Shown: one piece after another, positions 9,129 to 17,222 of the stretch
Layout of the letters: each line of letters opens with the position of its first letter
Numbering within the stretch: the stretch's first letter is position 1
From: Phycisphaerae bacterium
GTDB taxonomy: Bacteria; Planctomycetota; Phycisphaerae; Sedimentisphaerales; Sedimentisphaeraceae
NCBI GenBank assembly: GCA_027078365.1
Contig: JALWYQ010000042.1
Location: forward strand, 33,033 to 97,032
Length of the DNA: 64,000 nt
Direction of reading: 5' to 3'
Program-made: the position numbers and the translations under genes
Notes under the pieces: generated by a model
Databases searched by the model: none
Told to the model about the DNA's origin: nothing
What the model saw: only the letters and a program-made list of their open reading frames with translations

Positions 9129-11044
9129 TGTTTATTTTAGCAGAAGTTCAACCGATGGCAGTTGCCATCTTCGCTATGTTTGTAGGTCTTGTACTTGGGC
9201 TTAGTTTCTATTTTGCTCGCAAGGCAAAATCGGCTAGTGGATATTTCGCTGCTGGCGGAACTGTTCACTGGGCAGTAAATGGTATTAGCTTCGCTGGTGA
9301 TTACCTCTCAGCAGCTTCATTCCTAGGCATCTGCGGAATGATTGCAACAAAAGGTTACGATGGATTCCTCTATTCAATCGGTTATCTGGCTGGCTGGATT
9401 GTTGCCCTTTTTGTTGTTGCAGAGCCAATGAAGCGTCTTGGTAAATACACCTTCACAGACGCTCTAGACGCAAAATTTGAATCCAAAGGTATTCAATTTG
9501 CCGCAGCGTTATCTACATTGATTGTTTCAGTCTTTTATCTAATTCCTCAAATGGTTGGTGCTGGCGTTTTGGTTACGCCTCTTTTAGGTCTTGAGCATTA
9601 CGTTGGCGTAATTATGGTTGGTATCATCGTTATCACCATCGTCGCAACAGCAGGCATGACCTCAACAACATACGTTCAATTCCTCAAGGGCTCGCTTCTT
9701 ATCGTCTTCTCGGTGGTAGTAGTTGCTTACCTATGTCATGCTGGCTTAACTACCAAACCAGATCAAAGCGGCACAGTTCCTTTCTATGAATACAAAAGTC
9801 TCGCCGCAATTGAAGCGAATGATACAATTACCGTTGATGGTTATGAGTTCGCAGGCGAGTTCGCAGATGGTCATTTTGTGAAATTAATCAAAGATGGCAA
9901 AACAAGTTGGTGGCTAAAACACAAAACAGAAGACGGTCTAAAACTTGAAGAAACTCAATGGATTACGTACAAAGATGGCGTAAAGTGGATTAATGGTGCT
10001 GTTGCTTCAAAAGACAACACACTTCGTCAAGTCGGTAACCTTGAAAAAATCAAAGGCAAAACAGAAGCCACCGGCCCTATCAATCCTATAAAATTCTTAG
10101 CAATCCTTGGAGACAAAGAAACCGTTGTTAAGAGATGGGCCAAAGCACCAACATTTAAAGATGGCAATGACGATGTAACTGTGTTCTATCCAAAATGGAA
10201 TACAGGTAATGAGATTTTGCGACCTGGCCAAAAATTCAAGGTGGAGGGAACACCTCTCGAGAAAGCAAACTTCGTGTCATTGATGCTTGCATTGTTCTGT
10301 GGTACTGCGGCCTTGCCTCACATTCTTATTAGGTACTACACGGTTCCATCTCCTGCATGTGCTAGAAAATCAACAATCATTGCTATTGCAGCGATTGGAT
10401 TCTTTTACATCTTGACCCTCTTTATGGGTCTCGGCGCGATGAGTAGTGGCGTTATAAATCTAGAGAGTGGAAATATGAGTGCCCCACTTCTAGCAAAATC
10501 ATTTGGGCTATTCCTCTTTGCCGTTATCTCTGCGATTGCGTTTGCAACGGTCTTGGGTACGGTTAGCGGATTGATTGTTGCCTCTTCTGGAGCCATAGCT
10601 CACGATATCATCGACAGATTTATGGGCGTCAAGATGAGCGATAAACAAAAGGTGATTTCTGGAAAAATCGCAGCCTTTGCCGTTGGTATCATTGCGATTG
10701 TATTGGGAATTATCTTTAAGGGAATGAATGTTTCCTTCCTAGTAGGTTGGGCGTTCGCTGTTGCAGCGTCTGCGAACCTTCCAGCGATTATCATGCTTTT
10801 ATTCTGGAAGAAGACCACAGCAAAAGGAATCACCGCTTCAATTATCTTAGGTATGATTTCTGCGTTGACAATCATTCTTCTATCACCAACAATGTACACT
10901 AGATACGGGCTAAATCCTGCGGATGCTCCAATCCCACTAGACAACCCAGGACTCGTCTCAATACCATTTAGTTTCCTTGTTTTAGTTGTTGTCTCACTAG
11001 CAACACAAAAAGACAACGCAAAGCTTGAAGCCCAAAAGGCATAA
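9128..11044 (+). CDS. Sodium:solute symporter, large subunit (SSS family)
   Basis: Inner-membrane permease of the SSS family, close to the ActP-like/VC_2705 group that pairs with a small DUF4212-type protein. It probably imports a carboxylate or amino acid with sodium. The N terminus and C-terminal half show the expected multi-helix pattern, including GYLAGWIVALF, TAGMTSTTYVQFLKG and a late LGTVSGLIVASSGAI stretch. An unusual hydrophilic insertion of about 170 residues (roughly 206-378) separates two membrane blocks and explains the length of 638, against the 550-600 usual in the family. It is followed by a strong terminator. The neighbouring nitrogen genes make an amino-acid substrate possible, and acetate is an alternative; the substrate cannot be read from sequence. 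Confidence 0.9.
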   Translation: MFILAEVQPMAVAIFAMFVGLVLGLSFYFARKAKSASGYFAAGGTVHWAVNGISFAGDYLSAASFLGICGMIATKGYDGFLYSIGYLAGWIVALFVVAEPMKRLGKYTFTDALDAKFESKGIQFAAALSTLIVSVFYLIPQMVGAGVLVTPLLGLEHYVGVIMVGIIVITIVATAGMTSTTYVQFLKGSLLIVFSVVVVAYLCHAGLTTKPDQSGTVPFYEYKSLAAIEANDTITVDGYEFAGEFADGHFVKLIKDGKTSWWLKHKTEDGLKLEETQWITYKDGVKWINGAVASKDNTLRQVGNLEKIKGKTEATGPINPIKFLAILGDKETVVKRWAKAPTFKDGNDDVTVFYPKWNTGNEILRPGQKFKVEGTPLEKANFVSLMLALFCGTAALPHILIRYYTVPSPACARKSTIIAIAAIGFFYILTLFMGLGAMSSGVINLESGNMSAPLLAKSFGLFLFAVISAIAFATVLGTVSGLIVASSGAIAHDIIDRFMGVKMSDKQKVISGKIAAFAVGIIAIVLGIIFKGMNVSFLVGWAFAVAASANLPAIIMLLFWKKTTAKGITASIILGMISALTIILLSPTMYTRYGLNPADAPIPLDNPGLVSIPFSFLVLVVVSLATQKDNAKLEAQKA

Positions 11045-11062
11045 GTTTTTTAAAGACAGTAC

Positions 11063-11100
11063 AAAGAGCCTGCCCAGCAAATGGGCAGGCTCTTTTTTTT
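11063..11100 (+). terminator. Intrinsic terminator after the symporter operon
   Basis: A perfect 14-base stem, AAAGAGCCTGCCCA with its complement, encloses the loop GCAAA and runs into an uninterrupted T tract. It begins 19 bases after the stop codon. Confidence 0.95.
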
Positions 11101-11110
11101 GCATACAAAA

Positions 11111-11165
11111 ACATTAACCGCAAGATGGACGCAGACTGCAGTACGGGCGTATTGCAATACGCCCC
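11111..11165. repeat. Dispersed composite repeat with perfect 20-base palindrome
   Basis: ACATTAACCGCA and AGATGGACGCAGA are followed by the perfect palindrome GGGCGTATTGCAATACGCCC at 11145-11164. ACATTAACCGCA recurs inverted at 45021-45032, and the AGATGGACGCAGA core recurs at 8672. The layout, a fixed short word plus a variable palindrome, matches the other copies in the window. Confidence 0.7.
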
Positions 11166-11290
11166 AACGGCGAAAGCTCGCAGGCAAAGGTTATGGCCTA
11201 TTTTATTAAAAGAGGCTTGAAACCGCTTGACTTCTAGGGTAGATTGGATTTGGACTGGAAGAAGTTTAAGTTTTCACAGGAGTTCTTAAA

Positions 11291-11617
11291 ATGGCTCAAA
11301 TCTCAAATGATATAAAGCTTAAAATAGATAGATTTGCTACACTTGCAAGAAAGCTATATCCAGTAGAAAAGATATTGCTTTATGGATCTTATGCACGCGG
11401 AACAAATCGAGAAGATAGCGACATTGATGTTGCCGTAGTTATTGATGAAAAAGATCACCTTAAAAGAATTCCTATTACAGCTGGCTTACTTCGCTGCGCA
11501 AATGAGGTCGATTCTGCTATTGAACCTAAATGTATCTTTGGCGATGAATACAGAGAACATAGTGAAGCAAGCATATTAGCAGAGATTATTAATACTTCCC
11601 TTGAAATAAGCCTTTAA
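11291..11617 (+). CDS. MNT-type nucleotidyltransferase domain protein
   Basis: A 108-residue minimal nucleotidyltransferase. The Pol-beta fold signature GSYARG (residues 32-37) is followed by SDIDVAVV with metal-binding Asp44 and Asp46. Such MNT proteins are commonly antitoxins paired with HEPN toxins, which they adenylylate, or solo enzymes of unknown target. No HEPN gene is adjacent: the next ORF is on the other strand and is a TIGR02757 protein. AGGAG precedes the ATG by eight bases. It lies between two repeat-bearing gaps, in keeping with accessory DNA. The gap 11618-11843 has no ORF, only low-complexity CATTTGCGT-like words and a CCTTCATGCTCTTC motif. Confidence 0.8.
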   Translation: MAQISNDIKLKIDRFATLARKLYPVEKILLYGSYARGTNREDSDIDVAVVIDEKDHLKRIPITAGLLRCANEVDSAIEPKCIFGDEYREHSEASILAEIINTSLEISL

Positions 11618-11843
11618 ATAAAGCTGATTGTTTTATTCCGTTTCATTTGCGTCGTCCGCGTCATTTGCGTTCCCTTGCGTTAATGCAGTTAAGGTTTTAG
11701 TTGTTAGGAAATAAAGCAGTTAAAAAGGTACGCAAACAAAAGTCTCAAGCGTTAATAGACATCGCTTGCAATCCCAAAGCCCATCGCCCCCCTTCAAGTC
11801 CTTCATGCTCTTCATGGTAAATAGGTTTTAGTTGTTCTCGCAT

Positions 11844-12689
11844 CTAGCATTTACACAAAAGACTAAGCTCACAGCTACCGCAGTTTTTTCCATAAACCCC
11901 GCTACAACCCTCGACGATTCCAATTCTACAAATCGCAAAATCGTACTTCACAGGATCGTCTGGAGAAATCTTTGCAAACTCGCCGCTAACGGTAACGGCG
12001 GTTGAGAGTGATGCGGTTTTACTGTTGTGCATACCGAGAATTTTGCAGAGCCGAATCATATGCGTATCGAGCGGAACGATTAGTTTTGAAGCTGGTATGC
12101 TTTTCCAGATGCCGAGATCTACATCGTCGTCTCTAATCGCCCAGCGCAGGAACATATTCAATCGCTTACAAGGGCTTTTTCCTGCGGGGTTTGCTAGAAG
12201 ATATTTTAAGCCTCGCGTTGGCTCCTTATCTTGATTGCTCTGGTGCGTTAGTAAATCTCTGCAAAAACCGCTCAGCGCTGGAATGACATTTTCGTCTGTG
12301 TCGCTGTAAAACTTTGAGAAATGATTTTCTAAAGAGCCGCTCTTTTCTATGCAATATTTGAGCAGGCTAAAAAGCTCTGCCATATCTTGACCAGTATTAA
12401 AGCGATGTTTGAAAGAAGAGAGTTTTTTTGCACTGCGCTTATCAAATGAAACAACAAAATCGTATGGGCTTTGCCCCATAATTGCAAAGAGCTTCTTTAG
12501 AGATGCCTGTATCTGCGCAACCCTGCCGTAAGAAAGCGTGGAAGCGACAAATGCCGCTATCTCAACGTCTCTTGAATCTTGATAATCGTATGCAAAAATC
12601 AAGGGATCGCTACCAATATAGCTGCGGCGATTGTATTTACTGTATATCGCTTCTAGAATTTCCTTTATCTCTTTTTTGTCCAAACGCAT
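11844..12689 (-). CDS. TIGR02757 family protein (DUF2400)
   Basis: A 281-residue protein recognisable as TIGR02757/DUF2400 by the N-terminal block around SDPLIFAYDYQDSRDVEIAA, the mid block LKYLLANPAGKSPCKRLNMF and the C-terminal cysteine cluster CSGVYGKNCGSCELSLLC. The family resembles helix-hairpin-helix DNA glycosylases, and the clustered C-terminal cysteines suggest an iron-sulfur site; its function is not established. I chose the ATG at 12689, with AAAGGG five bases upstream, over an in-frame TTG at 12722 that lacks a ribosome binding site. It is convergent with the MNT gene and divergent from aroA. Confidence 0.88.
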   Translation of the reverse strand: MRLDKKEIKEILEAIYSKYNRRSYIGSDPLIFAYDYQDSRDVEIAAFVASTLSYGRVAQIQASLKKLFAIMGQSPYDFVVSFDKRSAKKLSSFKHRFNTGQDMAELFSLLKYCIEKSGSLENHFSKFYSDTDENVIPALSGFCRDLLTHQSNQDKEPTRGLKYLLANPAGKSPCKRLNMFLRWAIRDDDVDLGIWKSIPASKLIVPLDTHMIRLCKILGMHNSKTASLSTAVTVSGEFAKISPDDPVKYDFAICRIGIVEGCSGVYGKNCGSCELSLLCKC

Positions 12690-12825
12690 TGAAGCCCTTT
12701 CGCCTTTGTTAGTTGCCTGCAAACAATAGTAACCTGATAGGATTAAATTTCAAAAAGAACTTTTAATTATGCGAATTTTTCTATAGAATGAAACGTCTCT
12801 GTAAAAACTCTACATTGGAACTATT

Positions 12826-14106
12826 ATGATATTAACAGCTAAAAAATCTACAGTAAACGGAACTGTATCAATACCGGCGTCTAAATCGCATACAATAAGA
12901 GCGGTTGCAATAGCCTCTATGGCTGATGGCACTAGCACAATACGTAACCCGCTCATCTCTAGCGATGCAATAAGCGCAATGAAATGCTATTTTGCACTCG
13001 GTGCTTCTATTGATAGTAACAATAGCGATAAATGGCTAGTCAAAGGCAACGGCGGTAATGTGGCAATTCCTGAGAGAATAATTGATGTTGGAAATTCAGG
13101 AACTACCCTTCGATTGGCGCTTGGCTCGGCTGCCCTGTGCAATCAAGGAGAGGAGATTAGCTTTACTGGTGACGCGCAGATACAGAGCCGCCCTATTGAG
13201 CCATTGCTAAAATCATTGACTGATTTGGGTGCAAAGGCGATTAGTCTCGGCGCAAATGGCAGAGCCCCTGCGAAGGTAACTGGCAAACTAAGAGGCGGCA
13301 AGACTACAATTGAGTGTGTAACTAGTCAATATCTCTCTAGTTTGCTTTTGGCATGCCCGCTAGCCGAAAACGACAGCGAAATTGAAGTTACCCTGCTAAA
13401 CGAGCCTGATTACGTGCGATTGACTATGGATTGGCTAGACAAACAGGGAATTATCTACGAACACGACAACATGAGAGTTTTCAGGATTAAGGGCTCACAG
13501 AAATACAAAGCCTTCGATGCGCCAGTTCCGGCGGATTTCTCTAGCGCAACCTTCTTTATGTGCGCAGCGGCGGCTATTGGAGGTGAAGTTGTTCTTGAAG
13601 GGCTTGATTACAGCGATTCTCAGCCAGATAAAGCGGTCGCGAGTTATCTGCACGATATGGGGGCTGATGTAGAAATCTCTGGTAACCAAACGATAGTACG
13701 GGCAAAACAACTGCGCGGCATCGAGATTGATATGAATAGAACGCCAGACGCCCTGCCGGCGATGGCAGTAATGGGAGCGTTTGCTAAGGGTGAGACTAGG
13801 CTTTTAAATGTTGCGCAGGCTAGAAAGAAAGAAACTGACCGTATCTCATGTATGGCTAAAGAGTTATCGAAAATGGGGGTCGATATTCAAGAAAGAGAAG
13901 ATGGGCTCATTATCAAAGAGAGCCGTTTGAAGGCCGCTGATATCTGTGGCCACAGCGACCACCGTATTGTGATGGCAATGGCAATAGCTGCGATGGGAGC
14001 TGATGGAGAAACTAAGATAGATAGCGCAGAGGCGATGAATATAACATTCCCTAATTATGTGGAATTGATGCAAAGTATAGGTGGATTACTTGAACTAAAT
14101 GATTAA
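12826..14106 (+). CDS. aroA: 3-phosphoshikimate 1-carboxyvinyltransferase (EPSP synthase)
   Basis: Sixth step of the shikimate pathway: transfers enolpyruvate from PEP to shikimate 3-phosphate. Signature GNSGTTLRL starts at residue 89 and the second signature RKKETDRI at residue 333; both carry the expected catalytic and substrate-binding residues. The N-terminal PASKSHTIRA motif (substrate lysine and serine) is intact. The length of 426 is normal. It is followed after 40 bases by the chorismate synthase-like gene, so the last two common steps of aromatic synthesis are adjacent and probably co-transcribed. Confidence 0.97.
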   Translation: MILTAKKSTVNGTVSIPASKSHTIRAVAIASMADGTSTIRNPLISSDAISAMKCYFALGASIDSNNSDKWLVKGNGGNVAIPERIIDVGNSGTTLRLALGSAALCNQGEEISFTGDAQIQSRPIEPLLKSLTDLGAKAISLGANGRAPAKVTGKLRGGKTTIECVTSQYLSSLLLACPLAENDSEIEVTLLNEPDYVRLTMDWLDKQGIIYEHDNMRVFRIKGSQKYKAFDAPVPADFSSATFFMCAAAAIGGEVVLEGLDYSDSQPDKAVASYLHDMGADVEISGNQTIVRAKQLRGIEIDMNRTPDALPAMAVMGAFAKGETRLLNVAQARKKETDRISCMAKELSKMGVDIQEREDGLIIKESRLKAADICGHSDHRIVMAMAIAAMGADGETKIDSAEAMNITFPNYVELMQSIGGLLELND

Positions 14107-14146
14107 TTGGTTACAATAGCTTGACTATTATATTGGAGAATTAAAA

Positions 14147-15478
14147 ATGTTAGGTTGTCACATAGGAAGAAATTTTCAGGTTTCAGTATCGGGCGGGTCG
14201 TACCAAGATGGGCTCACCGCTATAGTTCACGGCGCAGCACCTGGTATGCTCCTAACTGAGCAGGAGATATACGGTGATTTGCTTCTGCGCAAACCTGGTG
14301 CTGATGAGCTATCTAGCCCAAGAAAAGAGCCGGACTTGCCTGTTATATACAATGGCATAAATGCCGCAGACACAATTGAGGGAGCTGGCAATAAGAATCA
14401 TACAAACGGCACACCTCTTACAATAGTAATTCCAAACCTTGATAGGCACTTTATTCACATCAAGCAATATCAAGACACTAACCGCACACCGCGACCTGGT
14501 CATGCCTCGTATGCTTCTTTTATGAAATACGGTGTAAACGATGACGCTATCGGCGCAGGTATCTTTAGCGGTCGCTACACTTCTACTATCGTTGCTGCTG
14601 GTTATGTGGCAAAGAAGATTTTAGCGAAGCTTGGTATAAAGGTGTTCTCTTACGTGAAAGAGGCCGCCGGTGTTGCTTGCCCTGAGATGGATTACAACGA
14701 AATTTACGAATTCACTCAGCGTTATAAGCAAATGCGCTGCGACCTTGATCCATTCTATCAAGAGGTTTACGTTAGCGGTAGAATCAATATGGAGATGCGT
14801 TTCCTTGAGAAGATGAGAGTCCTTGCTGAAATCGAGAACGAAATCGACGATATTCGTGGCAAGGCTCCACAGATGAGACCTCAAGAGATTGCGGACAAAT
14901 ATGGTGTTCACGAGATTCTATGCTGCCCTGACATGGACGCTTCAAACGCTATGGTTGACGCCTGTAACGCAATTACAAGAACTGGCGATTCTTCTGGCGG
15001 TATTGTTGAGGTGGTTGTTCAAGGCGCGCCGGCTGGTCTTGGTGAGCCAGTCTTTAATAAACTTGATGCAGAACTCGGTCGTATGCTTGGTATTGGTGCG
15101 GTTAAGGGTGTTGAGATTGGAGCTGGTTTTAAGGTTAAAGATATGACTGGCTATGAGTGTAACGATCAGATGAGAAGCGAAAACGGCGAGGTTATTTTTG
15201 ATTCTAACAATGCCGGCGGTATTACTGGTGGATTAACGACTGGCCAAGATATCGTTGTTAAGCTTGCTGTAAAACCAACGCCAACAATCGATAAGGACCA
15301 GCACACTATCGATAAGTACACCAAAGAAAACAAAGCTCTCTCAGCCATAACAAGACGTGACCCAACCATCGTTGGTCGAATCTGGCCGGTTGCAGAGAAT
15401 TACACAGCAATGGTAATGCTTGATAATTTAATGGCACATTACGGCTATCAAGCTATAATGAACGCTTACAATAACTAA
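14147..15478 (+). CDS. aroC: Divergent chorismate synthase-like protein
   Basis: Homologous along its length to chorismate synthase, which converts EPSP to chorismate with reduced FMN. Clear matches are LLRKPGADELSSPRKEPD, RPGHA at 116-120 with the second catalytic histidine (His119), the stretch GAPAGLGEPVFNKLDAELG, VKGVEIGAGF, NNAGGITGGLTTGQ and the C-terminal RRDPT..GRIWPVAE. However, the usual GESHG is GGSYQ (residues 16-20), so the first catalytic histidine is Tyr19. The arginine-serine signature GGRSSARETA is replaced by SGRYTSTI (141-148), and RHDPC is RRDPT. An extra helical stretch of about 60 residues follows residue 185. GGAG precedes the ATG. The position after aroA supports a role in chorismate synthesis, but activity is uncertain. 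Confidence 0.85.
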   Translation: MLGCHIGRNFQVSVSGGSYQDGLTAIVHGAAPGMLLTEQEIYGDLLLRKPGADELSSPRKEPDLPVIYNGINAADTIEGAGNKNHTNGTPLTIVIPNLDRHFIHIKQYQDTNRTPRPGHASYASFMKYGVNDDAIGAGIFSGRYTSTIVAAGYVAKKILAKLGIKVFSYVKEAAGVACPEMDYNEIYEFTQRYKQMRCDLDPFYQEVYVSGRINMEMRFLEKMRVLAEIENEIDDIRGKAPQMRPQEIADKYGVHEILCCPDMDASNAMVDACNAITRTGDSSGGIVEVVVQGAPAGLGEPVFNKLDAELGRMLGIGAVKGVEIGAGFKVKDMTGYECNDQMRSENGEVIFDSNNAGGITGGLTTGQDIVVKLAVKPTPTIDKDQHTIDKYTKENKALSAITRRDPTIVGRIWPVAENYTAMVMLDNLMAHYGYQAIMNAYNN

Positions 15479-15488
15479 GTTACAACTT

Positions 15489-15516
15489 AGCCCCTCGCAT
15501 AAAGCGTGGGGCTTTT
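15489..15516 (+). terminator. Intrinsic terminator after aroC
   Basis: AGCCCCTCGC and GCGTGGGGCT form a 10-base stem with one mismatch and a five-base loop (ATAAA), followed by TTTTC. It ends the aroA-aroC unit. Confidence 0.8.
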
Positions 15517-15543
15517 CTATTTACGGGTAAAACAAGGCATAAA

Positions 15544-17067
15544 ATGACAGAAGAAACAAACTGCGAGTCAAAGCAAGATAAGTTAGAAGAAAATCAAATT
15601 AAACCGGTAACTATCAATCAGCTCTCAGAGCCCATACAGAAGGCTGTTGCAAAAGCTGGCTGGAAGGAGCTCTCTAAAGTTCAGGCTTTGGCAATTCCTT
15701 ACGCATTTTCAGGCAAAGATCTCATGGTTCAGTCGCACACTGGCAGCGGTAAAACTGGCGCATTTATTTTACCAATGCTAGATATGCTTGATTCTTCTAA
15801 AAAACAGTGTCAGGCTCTGATACTAGTTCCAACGAGGGAGCTTGCATCGCAGGTTTGCACTGAAGCTAATATGCTATTTGAGGGTAGCAACCTTGAATGC
15901 GCAGCCGTTTATGGTGGAGTCGGCTACAAACAGCAGGTAGATGCCTTTAAAAGAGGCGTTGCAGTTATCGTTGGAACGCCGGGGCGAATTCTTGACCACC
16001 TAATCAAAAAGAATTTGAGTTTGGAAAATCTAACAACACTTATCCTTGATGAAGCAGATAGAATGCTCTCAATGGGATTCTATCCTGACATGCAAAAATT
16101 GAAAAGGTTTATGCCTAAAAAGCCGCGCAGAAGCTTTATGTTTTCTGCTACGTTTCCTGTTAGCGTTGTTGGTGTTTCAAGGATGTTTCTTAACAATCCA
16201 GAAATGCTCAACCTCAGTAGCGACCATATTCATGCAATCGAAACAACTCATGAGTTTTATAACGTGGCAGTAATGACTAAAGACCGCTGGCTCATGAAAC
16301 TTATCGAACTAGAAAATCCTGTATCAGCTATTGTCTTTTGCAACACAAAAGCAAAGGTTCACTATATTACAGAGGTACTCAAGAGATTCGGTTACGATGC
16401 CGATGAGTTGACGGCAGATTTATCGCAAAGTCAGCGTGAGAAGGTCTTACAACGCATCAAAGAAAATAAGCTTCGTTTCTTGGTTGCCACAGATATTGCG
16501 GCAAGAGGCATTGATATTTCTAAGCTCTCACATGTGTTCCACTACGAAACTCCAGAAGACCACGAGGCCTATATTCACAGAAGCGGTCGAACCGGTAGAG
16601 CTGGCGCAAGTGGAAAAGTAATCTCTATCACTGAAGGCGTCGAGACTATTGAACTCAAGAAGATTGCTAGAAAATTCGACATAGACCTCAAAGAAATGCC
16701 TCTACCAGAGGATGATGAGATTGAAAGAATCGTCTCACAGCGAGTGATTGCCCTACTAGATATCAAGCTAAGAGACAGAGATAGCCTTCAAACCGAAAGA
16801 ATGCAAAGGTTTAATGCCCTTGTAAAAGAGCTAAGCTCTTCTGAGGAAACCATCTCGCTTCTTACTATGCTTTTAGATGATTATTACCATCAACAATTAC
16901 ATCAAGCAACAATCTTCGATGTCCAAGAGGAAACAGAAGAAAAGAAGAAAGAAACAACAAAAACTAAAGCCCGTAAGAAACGCTCTAATCGTTCACAAAT
17001 GGCAAATAAACGCCACCGACGAGGTTCTAGACCTAACAGCTCAAAAGCTCCTCGCAAAAAAGAGTAG
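15544..17067 (+). CDS. DEAD-box ATP-dependent RNA helicase (DeaD/CsdA-like)
   Basis: Cytoplasmic RNA helicase, 507 residues. Motif I SHTGSGKT is at 64-71, PTREL at about 97, the DEAD box at 169-172, SAT at 201-203 and HRSGRTGRAG from 345. After the helicase core, a region with DeaD-like RVIALLDIKLRDRD spacing is followed by a lysine/arginine-rich tail (last ~55 residues) likely to bind RNA. It is a single gene between the aroC terminator and the extended -10 promoter at 17111. The window carries a second, RhlE-type helicase at 29308. Roles in ribosome assembly or cold adaptation are family knowledge, not shown here. Confidence 0.93.
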   Translation: MTEETNCESKQDKLEENQIKPVTINQLSEPIQKAVAKAGWKELSKVQALAIPYAFSGKDLMVQSHTGSGKTGAFILPMLDMLDSSKKQCQALILVPTRELASQVCTEANMLFEGSNLECAAVYGGVGYKQQVDAFKRGVAVIVGTPGRILDHLIKKNLSLENLTTLILDEADRMLSMGFYPDMQKLKRFMPKKPRRSFMFSATFPVSVVGVSRMFLNNPEMLNLSSDHIHAIETTHEFYNVAVMTKDRWLMKLIELENPVSAIVFCNTKAKVHYITEVLKRFGYDADELTADLSQSQREKVLQRIKENKLRFLVATDIAARGIDISKLSHVFHYETPEDHEAYIHRSGRTGRAGASGKVISITEGVETIELKKIARKFDIDLKEMPLPEDDEIERIVSQRVIALLDIKLRDRDSLQTERMQRFNALVKELSSSEETISLLTMLLDDYYHQQLHQATIFDVQEETEEKKKETTKTKARKKRSNRSQMANKRHRRGSRPNSSKAPRKKE

Positions 17068-17110
17068 CTTTGATAAAAAACATATTTTTCTACAACAGCT
17101 AGCTAGATAC

Positions 17111-17119
17111 TGGTATAAT
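17111..17119 (+). promoter_or_regulatory. Extended -10 promoter for the membrane-TPR/waaA unit
   Basis: TGGTATAAT, a consensus -10 with the TGn extension, lies 104 bases before the ATG at 17223. No good -35 is visible, as is common for extended -10 promoters. The leader 17130-17222 shows no clear structure. Confidence 0.55.
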
Positions 17120-17222
17120 GCTCAGGGTTTGGGGAGTGCCAAATATTAAATTTGCCTCCTGTATAAAGTGAAAGAAGCTGCTTTTCTATAATAGATTTGG
17201 GAAAATATTAGCCGTAAACATT

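Noticed and set aside
12690..12722. TTG start of the TIGR02757 protein at 12722
   Set aside because: There is no ribosome binding site; the ATG at 12689 has AAAGGG at good distance.
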